Assembly: GCF_040802235.1 (NCBI RefSeq)
Contig: NC_133169.1
Span: forward strand, 46,631,034 to 46,695,033
Direction of reading: 5' to 3'
DNA: 64,000 nt
From: Manis javanica
Lineage: Eukaryota > Chordata > Mammalia > Pholidota > Manidae
The position numbers and the translations under genes were made by a program. The notes under the pieces were generated by a model that did not search any database, was not told the DNA's origin, and saw only the letters and a list, made by a program, of their open reading frames with translations. Positions 47,341-59,800 of this stretch are shown piece by piece. Position 1 is the stretch's first letter. Each line of letters starts with the position of its first letter.

Positions 47341-47740
47341 AGGGGGATTACTACTTAACAGGATAAAACTATTGGTAAATCAAAGATCAATGCATGCTTT
47401 AAATATCCTGAATGTTGATCACTTAAAGGGTGTCAGATGATCAGCTATGGAGGTACTCTTTTCTGATAATATTCCTTTCTCTTAATTTAAAAAAAAAAAA
47501 AAGCAGTTACTGTGTGCTGACCTCCAATGAGTTCTGCACAGTGGTATAGAGGACATGTCAAAGTGTGGGCAAAGGATCTGTTTGTTTCTATGCAGAAGAT
47601 CAAGGCCTAGCTTGGATACCCAGAAAATGAACTAAGATACGATATGAGGAGGAGCTTCCAGCATCAGCACTCTCTGGAGGACTTGTGCCGGGGGATGATC
47701 ATCAAAAAGCCTCCACAGGGATCTGGACGATGCTGCGGTT

Positions 47741-48182
47741 GTGGCTGCATCCAGCCCACCGTCTCCTGGACTTGCCATAAGAAGGAGGAGGGAGATGTCT
47801 AGGCTGGCATGTGCATACAGTGAGACAACGAATTTGACCGGATCTGTACTGTTGGAACTCAACCAGGAGTTGGGAGGGGTGCAAGTTGTAGCACCCCAAA
47901 ATCTCATGACTATAGACTATCTATGGTTAAAAGAACATATGGGATGTGAACAGATCCCAGAAATGGGCTGCTTTAATTTGTCTGATGGTTCAAGTACAGT
48001 TGGACAATATCCATCATATCATAGATAAATTTTCACAAATGCCTAGGGTGCCTAAATGGTTTTCTTGGCTTCACTGGAGATGGATGGTAATTATAGATTT
48101 GCTTTGTTTATGTCACCGTATTCCTATTATGTTAATATGTGTGTGCAAATTAGTTAGTAGTTTAAAACCTATACATACTTAA
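47741..48182 (+). pseudogene. env: Retroviral Env transmembrane subunit remnant
   Basis: Two overlapping frames (47741-48028 and 47946-48182) read as an Env transmembrane protein. There is a heptad-like region, then a Cys-rich loop in which the CX6CC motif is present except that its first paired Cys has become Gly. A Trp-rich membrane-proximal stretch and a hydrophobic anchor follow near 48078-48150. CX6CC is typical of gammaretroviral and type-D-like Envs. A frameshift divides it, and most of the surface subunit is absent. Not functional. Confidence 0.65.
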
Positions 48183-48820
48183 GGTACTATACAAGAAGAT
48201 ATGTCAAAGAAATAATCAATCCTCCCATGTTTCCTTCATATGCTACATCTATAGCTTTTCTTCTTCCTTCCTAATTACAACCCTCAAATAGAATTCGTGC
48301 CTCATATTGAATTTACCGAGTATCATAATTCCTCCAGGTGGTAAAGATACCTCGAGAAAAGTGCTGGGCATAGAAGCCACAGGGCATAAATCTGCAAAAG
48401 AAGTAAAAAGCTAACCTTTGCAAACAATATGGCTTCTCTCTCACTTACCAACTTTACATTTCCCTGTAAGGCCCCGGAAGATGACTGGTTAGCCAGAGAC
48501 GGGTAAGATTCCTCAAGGGAGGAACAACCTAAGACAGGCACAGTCGCAGGGGGGCCATCAGGTGAGAATTTGGGGATCAACAGAGGTGAGGCTCAGAACC
48601 TCACCCCCCCTGCTTTGAGAGAAATCTTCTGCACCCGTGGATGTCTTGCTGCCCTTGTCTAGCCTGGATTAATACTTAGTCCATAGGCACACACCTGATC
48701 ATCTGATCATCTACACTTGCCTTCTTACAGCACTAAACTATGTTTTCTACCTTTATCTTGCATCTACCTACCACTTCAGCATTTTATTAAAAATAAAAAT
48801 AATAATAATAATAGGAGAAA

Positions 48821-49142
48821 TGTGGGATCAACATATAAATCAAGTACAAAAATCAAACGAATATTCATATTTGACCTGATGGTTTATAGGTCATATTGCA
48901 TGATCAAAACCGAAAGTTTCTGTGATGACTGCCCCTGTACTGTTCACCATGTAAGAATTTATTCACTATGTAAGAATTCGTTCACCATGTAAGAACTTGT
49001 TCGTTATGCTTCAGAAGATTGGAGACTGACGAGAATTAGGCTTGAGATGGATTAATGATTGTACATTGAGCGTTGACCCCCCTATACTGAATTTTATTGT
49101 TGTTAACAACCATTTGATCAATAAATATGAGAGGTGCCCTCT
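48821..49142 (+). mobile_element. LTR of the retroposed retroviral transcript
   Basis: Begins 'tgtgggatcaacatataaat' right after a purine-rich stretch ('aataggagaaa') that fits a polypurine tract. It has a 19-base triplicated block (48942-48998), a poly(A) signal 'caataaat' near 49121, and ends where the A-rich tail starts. It is short for a full LTR, which agrees with termination at the R-region poly(A) site. Confidence 0.62.
48942..48998 (+). repeat. Three 19-base tandem repeats in the LTR U3
   Basis: Units of the form 'gttcaccatgtaagaattt' at 48942-48960, 48961-48979 and 48980-48998, differing at a few bases. Short U3 repeats in retroviruses often carry enhancer sites; that role is inferred. 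Confidence 0.85.
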
Positions 49143-49147
49143 CAAAA

Positions 49148-49150
49148 AAA

Positions 49151-49181
<31 letters not shown>

Positions 49182-49184
49182 ATA
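49148..49184 (+). repeat. (AAAT)n tail
   Basis: Simple repeat of TAAA units ending the retroposed env-LTR transcript. The final bases overlap the candidate target site duplication. Confidence 0.85.
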
Positions 49185-49660
49185 TAGGATTACCTTATGA
49201 TTTAGCAATCCTACTGCTGGGTATGTATTAAAAGATATTGAAGCCAGGATCTCAGGAGGATACCTGCCATCTCAAGTTCATTGTAGTATCATTCACAGTA
49301 GTCAACATACTGATACAACTTGAATGTCCATCAGTGGATGAATGGATAATGAAGATATGGCATGTATGTGTATACACATTATTCAGCCTTAAGAAAGAAG
49401 TAAATCCTTTCAGTTGCTATAATATGGATGGACCTACCTGGAGGACATTATATTAAGTGAAATATAGTAAAGAAAGGCAAATTCTATATAGTTTCCTTAT
49501 ATATGGAAAAAATATTTTGAAGTCATAAAAGCAGAGATTAGGATGGTGATTTTGAGGGACAGGCATAGAGAAGGTGATAGTCAAATGGTACAAAGCTTCA
49601 GTTATGAAACTGAAATAATTTCCAGAGAGTCACATACACCACAGTGCATATACTAACAAT
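49176..49660 (+). mobile_element. Right piece of an interrupted old L1, 3' end
   Basis: Starts at the ORF2 C-terminal block ('ataggattaccttatgatttagc') and continues through 'tgaatgtccatcagtggatgaatgg' and the 3' UTR. It matches the sequence that should follow the 40357-40403 piece. The original element was an older L1 family, now diverged. Confidence 0.75.
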
Positions 49661-49677
49661 GCTGTATTGCAATTTAA

Positions 49678-49935
49678 GACAGGCCTTTTGGAACTGGGTT
49701 GGTGATGAGGGCAGAGCACATGTGAATGAATTTAGTGCCTTTCTGAAAGTGACCCCAGCATTATTCTTTCCCCTTACTTCATGTGAGTACACTGTGAAAA
49801 GGTGGCTGACCTATGGACTAGGCCCTTAGGAGACATGAAATCTCTCAGAGCTCTGATTTTGAATTTCCATTTACCAGAACTATGGTGAATAAATTTCCAT
49901 TATTTGTAAGCTACCCAGTCTATGTATTTTTTTTA
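49678..49935 (+). mobile_element. MaLR-type LTR fragment (MST/MLT1-like)
   Basis: Diverged but ordered matches to MaLR LTR 3' halves: 'gatgagggcagagc', 'gtgagtacactgtgaaaagg', 'ttttgaatttccatttaccagaactatggtgaataaatttcc' type sequence with its poly(A) signal, and 'aagctacccagtctatg'. 5' part missing. Confidence 0.65.
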
Positions 49936-51100
49936 AGTAGACCGAAAACTCCAAGCCCTTTGGTGCAGAGTTCTTTCGTTTTGACTTATTTGGTTTTTAG
50001 GGAGAATTCATGACTTTGGATAGACATTTATATATGGGAAGTTCTCAGCCACTATTTCTTTGAGCTTTACCTTTCTCTTTTCCTGGACTCTCACAGTGCA
50101 TGTATTCATTCATTTGATGCTGTCACATAAGTCCCACTGGCATCCTTCATTTATAACATTTTATGAATGTTTTCTCTTTTGAAATCACTGCTTTTTTTTT
50201 CTTATTCTTGATATTCCACCGTTGAAGATGTGTGCTGAATCTTTTAGTTCAGCCACCATGCTCTTCATCCAGGAATTTATTTTTGGGCCTTTTAACTCTT
50301 TTCACGTGCTGTTGAACTATTTATTTTGTTCATGTAGTGTTTCTCTGGTTTTGTTCATTGTCTTTCCGTGTTGCGGCTCACTGTAAGATATTCTAAAACA
50401 TAGTTATTTTGAATTATTCCTAGGTGGTTTTTAGATCTCATTTTCTTTAGTATCAGATTCTGTATGTTGTTGTTATTGTTCCTTTTGCGGTGTCGTGTTT
50501 CCCTGATTCTCTGTGATCCTTGTGGCCTTGCGGTGGTGTCTGTGTATTTGAAGAGGCAGCGGCCTCTTTCAGTCTTACCACGTTGTCTTAGGGAAGGAAA
50601 GGCTGTGCCTTCAGCTCTGCCAGATACTCTGCATGAGCTGGCCAGGGGGCCCAGGGAGGGGCGGTGTCCAGGGCCTATGAGCAGGTGTGCCCAGCATCTG
50701 GTACCGTGGAAGAGAACGTCTTTTGCCAGAATCTGTAGACAGATGGGGCCAGTGCCTGGTTCTTGAGTCTGCTAGTGGGTGGGTCCATCCAGGGACCTGC
50801 AGGTGCTGGGTCCTGGCCCGCATTCCACAGTACAGTCACGCACTAACTTCACACTTATTCCCCCACAGGGGAGCTGTGGGCCTAGAGCTCTCTGGTCACT
50901 AGTGTGCAGGTCTCAGTTCAGGAGCTCTTGTGAAGGCAATTTCTTCTGTGGGTTTATCTCAAACTTCTTTTTCTGTGGGTGACAAATGCTGGAACTATTC
51001 TGCCAGCTTGTTGGTGGGATTCCCACATTGCTTTCTGTCTCTGTAGTTCTCTTTCTCCTCTTTTCCTTTATTATGTTCCTTTGTGTTTAATTGATTTTAC
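49936..51100 (-). mobile_element. Old L1 5' region, minus strand
   Basis: On the minus strand this reads as the start of an L1: a GC-rich leader (about 50560-51050) and then ORF1 N-terminal-like antisense sequence to the left (for example 'gctgaatcttttagttcagcc' near 50232). Strongly diverged. The plus-strand frames at 50464-50982 lie in the leader and are chance frames. Confidence 0.55.
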
Positions 51101-52279
51101 ACACTAATACTCTGATTCCTTTCCCATTCTCTCTGTGCATCTTCTTTAAGGTTCATTTGTGTGTGACTCTATGAGGCTCACTAAGACACCTTATTGTTCT
51201 ATTTTAAGCCAATAGCAACTTGTTTAATTACATACAGTAACTCTATGCTGTCAGTTCTTCTCCTGCCACTTCTCCTGTCACAATTTTTATTTTTTGTTAT
51301 AAATCCATTAATAAGTTGTGTGTATAGTTATTGAAAGGTTGAAATTTACCTTATAAGCTGAAAATAGTTTCCTCAGTAGAAATAGTCAAGTAGGAAATTT
51401 CATGCCAAAAGAACATGGAATTATATACAATGTGAAAAATACCATGTACTAAAAATTTGAAATTTGGGTTAATGTAAATTTAAACTTTGAAAACCACCCA
51501 TAATTAAGCATTTGATTCAATAAAGCAAAAACAAATCTAGAATCTCTGTAAATTCTGTTATATAATATGTCATAGTTATAGACAAATACAATACCATATG
51601 CTAAAATACAATGGCCATGTGTTCAAATGGAACTCTAAAAAATTATTTTTTGGAATATTTATTTCAAGTCATAAACGTATAGGTATAGTGAAGCCATGTC
51701 TGTGTCCCCCTGTAATCTTCTCTTCTCAGTGTTTTAAGAGAGCATTTCTCTAATACTACTGTGTATTTTGCCTATCAAATTTTTGTATTTTTATTGAAGG
51801 CATATGTGCCCAAATTCAATAGTTAACAGTATTTTTCTGGTGCATGTTATCACATTGATCATTTACAACATATCTTTTTCCTTACAGTTAATTTTTTTAA
51901 ATTCCCAATAAATTGATATTAATATTGTTTATTTATGTATCCATTTTCTCATAGTAAATATTTGTCTCTTTCCTATTTTCCATGGTTTAAAACAATGTTT
52001 ATATTGTATTTCAATGTACACCCTTACTTAATCTCCTTGAGGTCTTAAATTACAGGATAATAACTTCATTAGTTTTATGAGATATTGCTGAATTTTTCCC
52101 CAAGGAGTTTCACTAATTTACTTTCTCACTATCATTTTCTCTCTCTTATTTATGTATTCATCTAATGGATATTAATATATTTGTACTACATGTCAGACAT
52201 AGTGTTATGCTAGGGGAAAGCAGAGAATAAAATAAAATTTGCCTTCTTAGCACAGGAAAAAAAATTATAGAGAAAATAG
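51101..52279. other. Unannotated AT-rich interval
   Basis: No gene or named repeat recognised with confidence; T-rich parts may be further old L1 debris. Confidence 0.45.
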
Positions 52280-52795
52280 AAATTATGGCTTTAATATCAC
52301 CCATTGCGTACCCAAGGAGCCTGTTTTGCGCATCTATGAGACTGGCAGGATGTTTACTGGCTGCTTGCCTGTCCATCAAGGGAGGATCAGCAAAGGGAAG
52401 GGGCGAGGGAAACACCCACTCTCTCCTCTCCTCAGCTGCCAGCACGTAATTGGCTGGTGTCCACCATAAAGACCTGCCCACAGAGTTCCTCCAGGTGTTA
52501 GGGGTGGCAAAGCTGGGAGAACAGGGGCTGGTGCAGGAAGCTGCAGAGCCTTCATGCTGCTGAGAAGAAGCAGCTGGGAGCCCGAGCCACCAGCGGGAGG
52601 GAGCAGTGGAACTGGAGCAGTGGGAAGGAACAATGGAGATCACAGGGGCTGAGAGAGAAGCTGCACAGCCCTGGGGCTGGGAAGGGAGGGGCCTGAGCCC
52701 GTGCTGGGCAGCGGGAGGGGCAGCATCGGAGCCAGCCGCCTGCACGGACCTGGGAGAATGCAGGGAGAATAAACGTGGTATGAACACCTTTTAAG
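52280..52795 (+). mobile_element. GC-rich LTR-like block
   Basis: About 500 GC-rich bases sharply bounded by AT-rich sequence, ending in a poly(A) signal 'gagaataaacg' near 52767. A TATA-like 'cataaag' lies near 52466. The composition and position of the signal fit a solo LTR. The minus-strand frame of 209 residues (52787-52158) is low-complexity Ser/Pro/Ala and runs out of the block, so I do not call it a gene. Confidence 0.35.
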
Positions 52796-52825
52796 GCCCC
52801 CACCCCACCCCACCTCACTTGCTCT

Positions 52826-55800
52826 TGTCTTTATTTTGTTTTTTATTTTTTAATATTTTATTAAGGTATGATTGATATACACTCTTGTGAAGGTTTGGTG
52901 TGAAAAAACAATGTGGTTACTACATTTACCATATTATCAAGTCCCCACCCATACCCCAATGCAGTCACCGTCCATCAGTGCAGTAAGATGCCACAGATGC
53001 ACTATGTGGCTTCTCTGTGCTACACTGTTCTCCCTGTGATCCCCACACCATGTGTACTAAACATAATACTCCGCAATGCCCTTCTCCCTCCCTCACCGCC
53101 CACCCTCCCACACCCCAGTCTTTGGTAACCAGTAGTTTATTCTTGGAGTCTGTGAGTCTGCTGCCATTTTGTTCCCTCAGTTTTACTTCCTTGTTATACT
53201 CCACAAATGAGGGAAATCATTTGGTATTTGTCTTTCCCTTCTGGCTTATTTCACTGAGTCCTCCAGTTCCATCCATGTTGTTGCAAATGGTAGGATTTGT
53301 TTCTTTCTTATGACTGAGTAGTATTCTATTGTGTATATGTACCACATCTTCTTTATCCATTCATCTACTGATGGACACTTAGGTTGCTTCCATATCTTGG
53401 CTTTTGTAAAAAGTACTACAATAAACATAGGGGTGCATATGTCTTTCTGAATCTGAGAAGTTGTATTCTTTGGGTAAATTCTTAGGAGTGGAATTCCTGG
53501 GTGAAATGGTATTTCTATTTTCAGTTTTTTGAGGAACCTCCATATTACTTTCCACAATGTTTAAACTAGCTTACATTCCCACCAACAGTGTAGGAGTGTT
53601 CCCCTTTCTCCACATCCTTGCCAACATTTGTTGTTCTTAGACTTTTTGATGCTGGCCTTCCTTACTGGTGTGAGGTGATATCTCATTGTGGTTTTAATTT
53701 GCATTTCCTTGATGATTAGTGATGTGGAGCATCTTTTCATGTGTCTGTTGGCCATCTGAATTTCTCCATTGGAGGACTATCTCTTCATATTCTCTGCCCA
53801 TTTGTTAATCAGTTTATTTGCTTTTTGACTGTTGAGGCGTGTAAGTTCTTTCCATATTTTGGATGTTAACCCCTTGTTGGAAATGTCATTTACAAATATA
53901 TTCTCCCATACTGTAGGATGCTTTTTTGTTCTGCTCATGATGTCCTTTGCTGTATAGAAACTTTTTAGTTTGATGTAGTCCCATGAGTTCATTTTTGCTT
54001 TTGTTTCCCTTGCTGGATTGAGAAGATGTGTTCAGGAAGAAGTTGCTCATGCTTATATTCAGGAGATGTTTGCCTATGTTATCTTCTAACAGTTTTATGA
54101 TTTCATGACTTACGTTCAAGTCTCTAATCCATTTTGAGTTTACTTTTGTGTATGGGGTTAAACAATAATCCAGTTTCATTCTCTTGCCTGCAGCTGTCAG
54201 TTTTGCAAACACCAGCTGTTAAAGAGGCTTTCATTTCCCCATTTTATGTCCATGGATCCTTTATCATATATTAGCTCACCATATATGGTTGGGTTTGTAT
54301 CAGAGCTCACTACTCTGTTCCATTGGTCTGTGGGTCTGTTCTTGTACCAGTACCAAATTGTCTTGATAACTGTGGCTTTGTAGTAGAGCTTAAAGTTGGG
54401 GAGCATAATGTCCTGAACTCTATTATTCCTTCTTAGGATTGCTTTGGCTATTTGAGGTCTTTTGTGGTTCCATATGAATTTTAGGACGATTTTCTCTAGT
54501 TTGTTGAAGAATGCTGTCGGTATTATGATAGGAATTGCATTGAACCTATAGATTGCTTTAGGCAGGATGGCCATTTTGACAAGATTAATTCTTCTGATCC
54601 ATGAGCATGGGATGTCGGGATGTGTTCCCATTTATTAGTATCTTCTTTAGTTTCTCTCATGAATGTCTTGTAGTTTTCAGAGTATAGGTCTTTCGCTTCC
54701 TTGGTTAGGTTTATTCCTAGGTATTTTATTCTTTTTGATGCAATTGTGAATGGAAGTATTTTCCTGATTTCTTTCTCTGCTAGTTCATCATTAGTGTATA
54801 GGAATGCCACAGATTTCTGTGTATTAATTTTGTATCCTGAAACTTTGCTGAATTCAGATATTAGATATAGTAGATTTGGAGGGGATTCTTTAGGGTTTTT
54901 CATATACAATATCATGTCATCTGCAAACAGGGTCAGTTTAACTTCTTCCTTGCCAATTTGGATGCCTTTTATTTCTTTGTGTTGTCTGATAGCCGTGGCT
55001 AGGACCTCCAGTACTATGTTGAATAGAAGTGGGAACAGTGGGCATCCTTGTCTTGTTCCCAATCTTAAAGGAAAAGCTTTCAGTGTCTCACTGTTCAGTA
55101 TGATGTTGGCTGTGGGTTTATCATATATGGACTTTATTATGTTGAGGTATTTGCCCTCTATACCCATTTTGTTGAGAGTTTTTATCATGAATGGATGTTG
55201 AATATTGTGAAATGCTTTTTCAGCATCTATGGAGATGATCATGTGGTTTTTATCCTTCTTTTAGTTGATGTGGTGGATAATGTTGATGGATTTTTGAATA
55301 TTGTACATCCTTACATCCCTGGAATAAATCCTACTTGATCATGATGGATGATCTTTTTGATGTATTTTTTGAATTCAGTTTTCTAATATTTTGTTGAGTA
55401 CTTTGCACCTATGTTCATCAGGGATATTGGTCTGTAATTTTCTTTTTTTTGTGGTATCTTTACCTGGTTTTAGTATTAGAGTGATGCTGGCCTCATAGAA
55501 TGAGTTTGGAAGTATTCCCTCTTCTTCTACTCTTTGGAATCCTTTAAGTAGGATGGGTATTAGGTCTTCACTAAATGTTTGATAAAATTCAGTGGTGAAG
55601 CCATCTGGTCCAGGGATTTTGTTCTTAGGTAGATTTTTGATTACCAGTTCAATTTCATTGCTGGTATATGGTCTGTTCAGATTTTCTGTTTCTTCCTTGG
55701 TAAGCTTCGGAAGGTTGTATTTTTCTAGAAAATTTTCCATTTCTTCTAGGTTATATAATTCGTTAGCATATACTTTTTCATAGAATTCTCTAATAATTCT

Positions 55801-56481
55801 TTGTATGTCTGTGGTGTCCGTAGAGATTTTTCCTTTCTCATTTCTGATTCTGTTTATGTGTGTAGACTGTTTTTTTTCCTTGATAAGTCTGGCTAGGGCT
55901 TTATCTATTTTGTTTATTTTCTCAGAGAACCAGCTCTTGCTTTCATTGATTCTTTCTATTGTTTTATTCTTTTCGATTTCATTTATTTCTGCTCTAATCT
56001 TTATTATGTCCCTCCTTCTACAGACTTTGGGCCTCATTTGTTCTTCTTTTTTATAGTTTCATTAATTGTGAGTTTAGACTGCTCATATGGGACTGTTCTT
56101 CTTTCTTGAGGTAGGCTTATATTGCAATGTTCCTTGACTGCGTTCCACACATTTTGTGGTGTTGATTTATTACTGTCATTTGTCTCCATATATTGCTTGT
56201 TCTCTGTTTTTATTTGGTCAATTATCCATTGGTTATTTAGGAGCATGTTGTGAAGACTCCATATGTTTGTGTGGATTTTTCATTTTCTTTGCGTAATTTA
56301 TTTCTAGTTTCATACTTTTGTGGTCCCAGAAACTGGTTGGTACAATTTTAATCTTTTTGAATATATTGAGGCTCTTTTTGTGGCCTAGTATGTGATCTAT
56401 TATTGAAAATGTTCCATGTGCACTTGGGAAGAATGTGTATCCTGCTGCTTTTGGGTGTAGAGTTCTGTAGATGTCTGTTAG
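52826..56481 (-). mobile_element. L1 C, 3' part, minus strand (host of L1 B)
   Basis: An L1 older than A and B. Its 3' end is at about 52826 (reversed T-rich tail), with a 3' UTR followed by most of ORF2. It is interrupted at 56481 by copy B and resumes at 63255. Its sequence is clearly diverged from A and B along the whole length. Confidence 0.92.
53205..56481 (-). pseudogene. L1 C ORF2, C-terminal three quarters, broken
   Basis: Reverse transcriptase with a Phe-Ala-Asp-Asp box in the frame 55242-54523 and the Cys/His segment in the frame 53755-53561. The end of the endonuclease, with Ile-Asp-His and Trp-Asp-His motifs, is near 56420-56320. At least eight frame breaks. Unlike A and B, the endonuclease reads Ile-Asp-His, the form usual in mammalian L1. 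Confidence 0.92.
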
Positions 56482-56494
56482 GTCCATCTGTTTT
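56482..56494 (-). repeat. Target site duplication of L1 B, left copy
   Basis: 'gtccatctgtttt' is repeated at 63255-63267. It flanks the reversed poly(A) tail of L1 B. Confidence 0.85.
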
Positions 56495-56847
56495 TTTGTT
56501 TTTTTTTTAATTTTTAATCTACACTTACATGAATAATACTATGTTTACTGTGCTCTCCCCTATATCAGGTCCCCCCTAACAACCACATTACGGTTACTGT
56601 CCATCAGCTTAGCAAAATGTTGTAGAGTCACTACTTGTCCTCTCTGTGTTGTGCAGCCCACCCTCCCCTTTCTCCCTCCCCCCCATGCATGCTAATCGTA
56701 ATACCCCCCTTCTTCTTCCCCCCCCATCCCTCCCTGCCCCCCCATCCTCCCCAGTTCCTTTCCCTTTGGTACCTGTTAGTCCATTTTTGGGTTCTGTAAT
56801 TCCACTGCTGTTTTGTTCCTTCAGTTTTTCCTTTGTTCCTATACTCC

Positions 56848-59800
56848 TCAGATGAGTGAAATCATTTGGTATTTCTCTTTCTCCGCTTGGCTTCTTTCAC
56901 TGAGCATAATACTCTCCAGCTCCATCCAAGTTGCTTCAAATGGTTGGATTTTTCCACTTCTTATGGCTGAGTAGTATTCCATTATGTATATGTACCACAT
57001 ATTCTTTATCGATTCATCTACCGATGGACATTTAGGTTGCTTCCAATTCTTGGCTATTGTAAATAGTGCTGCGATAAACATAGGGGTGCATCTGTCTTTC
57101 TCAAACTTGATTGCTGCATTCTTAGGGTAAATTCCTAGGAGTGGAATTCCTGGGTCAAATGATAGGTCCGTTTTGAGCATTTTGATGCACCTCCATACTG
57201 CTTTCCACAATGGTTGAACTAATTTACATTCCCACCAGCAGTGTAGGAGGGTTCCCCTTTCTCCACAGCCTCGCCAACATTTGTTGTTGTTTGTGTTTTA
57301 GATGGCAGCTATCCTTACTGATGTGAGGTGATACCTCATTGTAGTTTTAATTTGCATTTCTCTGATAATTAGCGATGTGGAGCATCTTTTCATGTGTCTC
57401 TTGGCCATCTGTATTTCTTTTTTGGAGAACTGTCTGTTCAGTTCCTCTGCCCATTTTTTAATTGGGTTATTTGTTTTTGGTTTGTTGAGGCTTGTGAGCT
57501 CTTTATATATTCTGGACGTCAAGCCTTTATCGGATGTGTCATTTTCAAATATATTCTCCCATACTGTAGGGTTCCTTTTTGTTCTATTGATGGTGTCTTT
57601 CGCAGTACAGAAGCTTTTCAGCTTAATGTAGTCCCACTTGCTCATTTTTGCTGTTGTTTTCCTTGCCTGGGGAGATATGTTCAAGAAGAGGTCACTCATG
57701 TTTATGTCTAAGAGGTTTTTGCCTATGTTTTTTTCCAAGAGTTTAATGGTTTCATGACTTAAATTCAGGTCTTTGATCCATTTTGAGTTTACCATTGTAT
57801 ATAGGGTTAGACAATGGTCCAGTTTCCTTCTCCTACATGTAGCTGTCCAGTTTTGCCAGCACCATCTGTTGAAGAGACTGTCATTTTGCCATTGTATGTC
57901 CATGGCTCCTTTATCAAATATTAATTGACCATATATGTTTGGGTTAATTTCTGGGGTCTCTAATCTGTTCCACTGGTCTGTGGCTCTGTTCTTGTGCCAG
58001 TACCAAATTGTCTTGATTACTATGGCTTTGTAGTAGAGCTTGAAGTTGGGGAGTGAGATCCCCCCTACTTTATTCTTCTTTTTCAGGATTGCTTTGGCTA
58101 TTCGGGGTCTTTGGTGTTTCCATATGAATTTTTGAATTATTTGTTCTAATTCATTGATGAATGTTGCTGGTAATTTGAGAGGGATTGCATCAAATCTGTA
58201 TATTGCTTTGGGCAGGATGGCCATTTTGACGATATTAATTCTTCCTAGCCATGAGCATGGGATGAGTTTCCATTTATTAGTGTCCCCTTTAATTTCTCTT
58301 AAGAGTGACTTGTAGTTTTCAGAGTATAAGTCTTTCACTTCTTTGGTTAGGTTTATTCCTAGGTATTTTATTCTTTTTGATGCAATGGTGAATGGAATTG
58401 TTTTCCTGATTTCTCTTTCTATTGATTCGTTGTTAGTGTATAGGAAAGCTACAGATTTCTGTGTGTTAATTTTGTATCCTGCAACTTTGCTGTATTCCGA
58501 TATCAGTTCTAGTAGTTTTGGAGTGGAGTCTTTAGGGTTTTTTATGTACAGTATCATATCATCTGCAAATAGTGACAGTTTAACTTCTTCTTTACCAATC
58601 TGGATTCCTTGTATTTCTTTGTTTTGTCTGATTGCCGTGGCTAGGACCTCCAGTACTATGTTAAATAACAGTGGGGAGAGTGGGCATCCCTGTCTGGTTC
58701 CCGATCTCAGAGGAAATGCTTTCAGCTTCTCGCTGTTCAGTATAATGCTGGCTGTGGGTTTATCATATATGGCCTTTATTATGTTGCGGTACTTGCCCTC
58801 TATTCCCATTTTGCTGAGAGTTTTTATCATGAATGGATGTTGAATTTTGTCAAATGCTTTTTCAGCATCTATGGAGATGATTATATGGTTTTTGTCTTTC
58901 TTTTTGTTGATGTGGTGGATGATGTTGATGGATTTTCGAATGTTGTACCATCTTTGCATCCCTGGGATGAACCCCACTTGGTCATGGTGTATGATCCTTC
59001 TGATATACTGTTGAATTCTGTTTGCTAATGTTTTATTAAGTATTTCTGCATCTACATTCATCAGAGATATTGGTCTGTAATTTTCTTTTTGGTGGGGTCT
59101 TTCCCTGGTTTTGGTATTAGGGTGATGTTGGCCTCATAGAATGAGTTTGGGAGTATTCCCTCTTCTTCTATTTTGTGGAACAGTTTAAGGAGAATGGGTA
59201 TTATGTCTTCTCTGTGTGTCTGATAAAATTCCGAGGTAAATCCGTCCGGCCCTGGGATTTTGTTCTTGGGTAGTTTTTTGATTACTGTTTCAATTTCTTT
59301 GCTTGTAATTGGTTTGTTTACCTTTTGTGTTTCTTCCTTGGTCAGTCTTGGGAGGTTGTATTTTTCTAGGAAGTTGTCCATTTCTTCTAGGTTTTCCAGC
59401 TTGTTGGCATATAGGTTTTCATAGTAGTCTTTAATAATTCTTTGTATTTCTGTGGAGTCTGTCATGATTTTTCCATTCTCATTTATGATTATGTTGATTT
59501 GTGTTGACTCTCTTTTTCTTTTAATAAGCTGTGCTAGAGGCTTATCTATTTTGTTTATTTTCTCGAAGAACCAGCTCTTGGTTTTGTTGATTTTTGCTAT
59601 TGTTTTATTCTTCTCAATTTTGTTTATTTCTTCTCTGATCTTTATTATGTCCCTCCTTCTGCTGACTTTAGGCCTCATTTGTTCTTCTTTTTCCACTTTT
59701 GATAATTGTGATGTTAGACTATTGATTTGGGATTGATCTTCCTTCTTCAAGTGTGCCTGGATTGCTATATACTTTCCTCTTAAGACTGCTTTTGCTGCAT

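Larger units (their letters stand above)
47342..49175 (+). mobile_element. Retroposed env-LTR transcript of a retrovirus
   Basis: This 1.8-kb block runs from an Env transmembrane region into one LTR and ends 15-20 bases after the LTR poly(A) signal with a long A/T-rich (AAAT)n tail. One LTR, no 5' LTR, and a poly(A)-type tail are what a reverse-transcribed polyadenylated mRNA leaves, so L1 machinery probably inserted it. A short A run lies at 47488-47502. It directly follows the tail of L1 A. Whether the two moved together is discussed in the findings. I believe similar elements are repetitive in the host, but cannot show it here. Confidence 0.68.

Noticed and set aside
50464..50982. Plus-strand frames near 50.5 kb that might look like a small gene
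   Set aside because: They are antisense to the leader of an old minus-strand L1 and carry no known domain.
52158..52787. 209-residue minus-strand frame in the GC-rich block
   Set aside because: Ser/Pro/Ala-rich low complexity, spans the boundary between GC-rich and AT-rich DNA, and has no domain. Explained by composition.
58343..58843. Long plus-strand open frames through the minus-strand L1s (for example 58343-58843, 61100-61765, 54701-55201)
   Set aside because: They are the antisense of L1 ORF1 and ORF2, are rich in Ser, Ile, Leu and Phe as expected from reverse reading of A-rich genes, and recur in the same relative place in every copy. Not separate genes.
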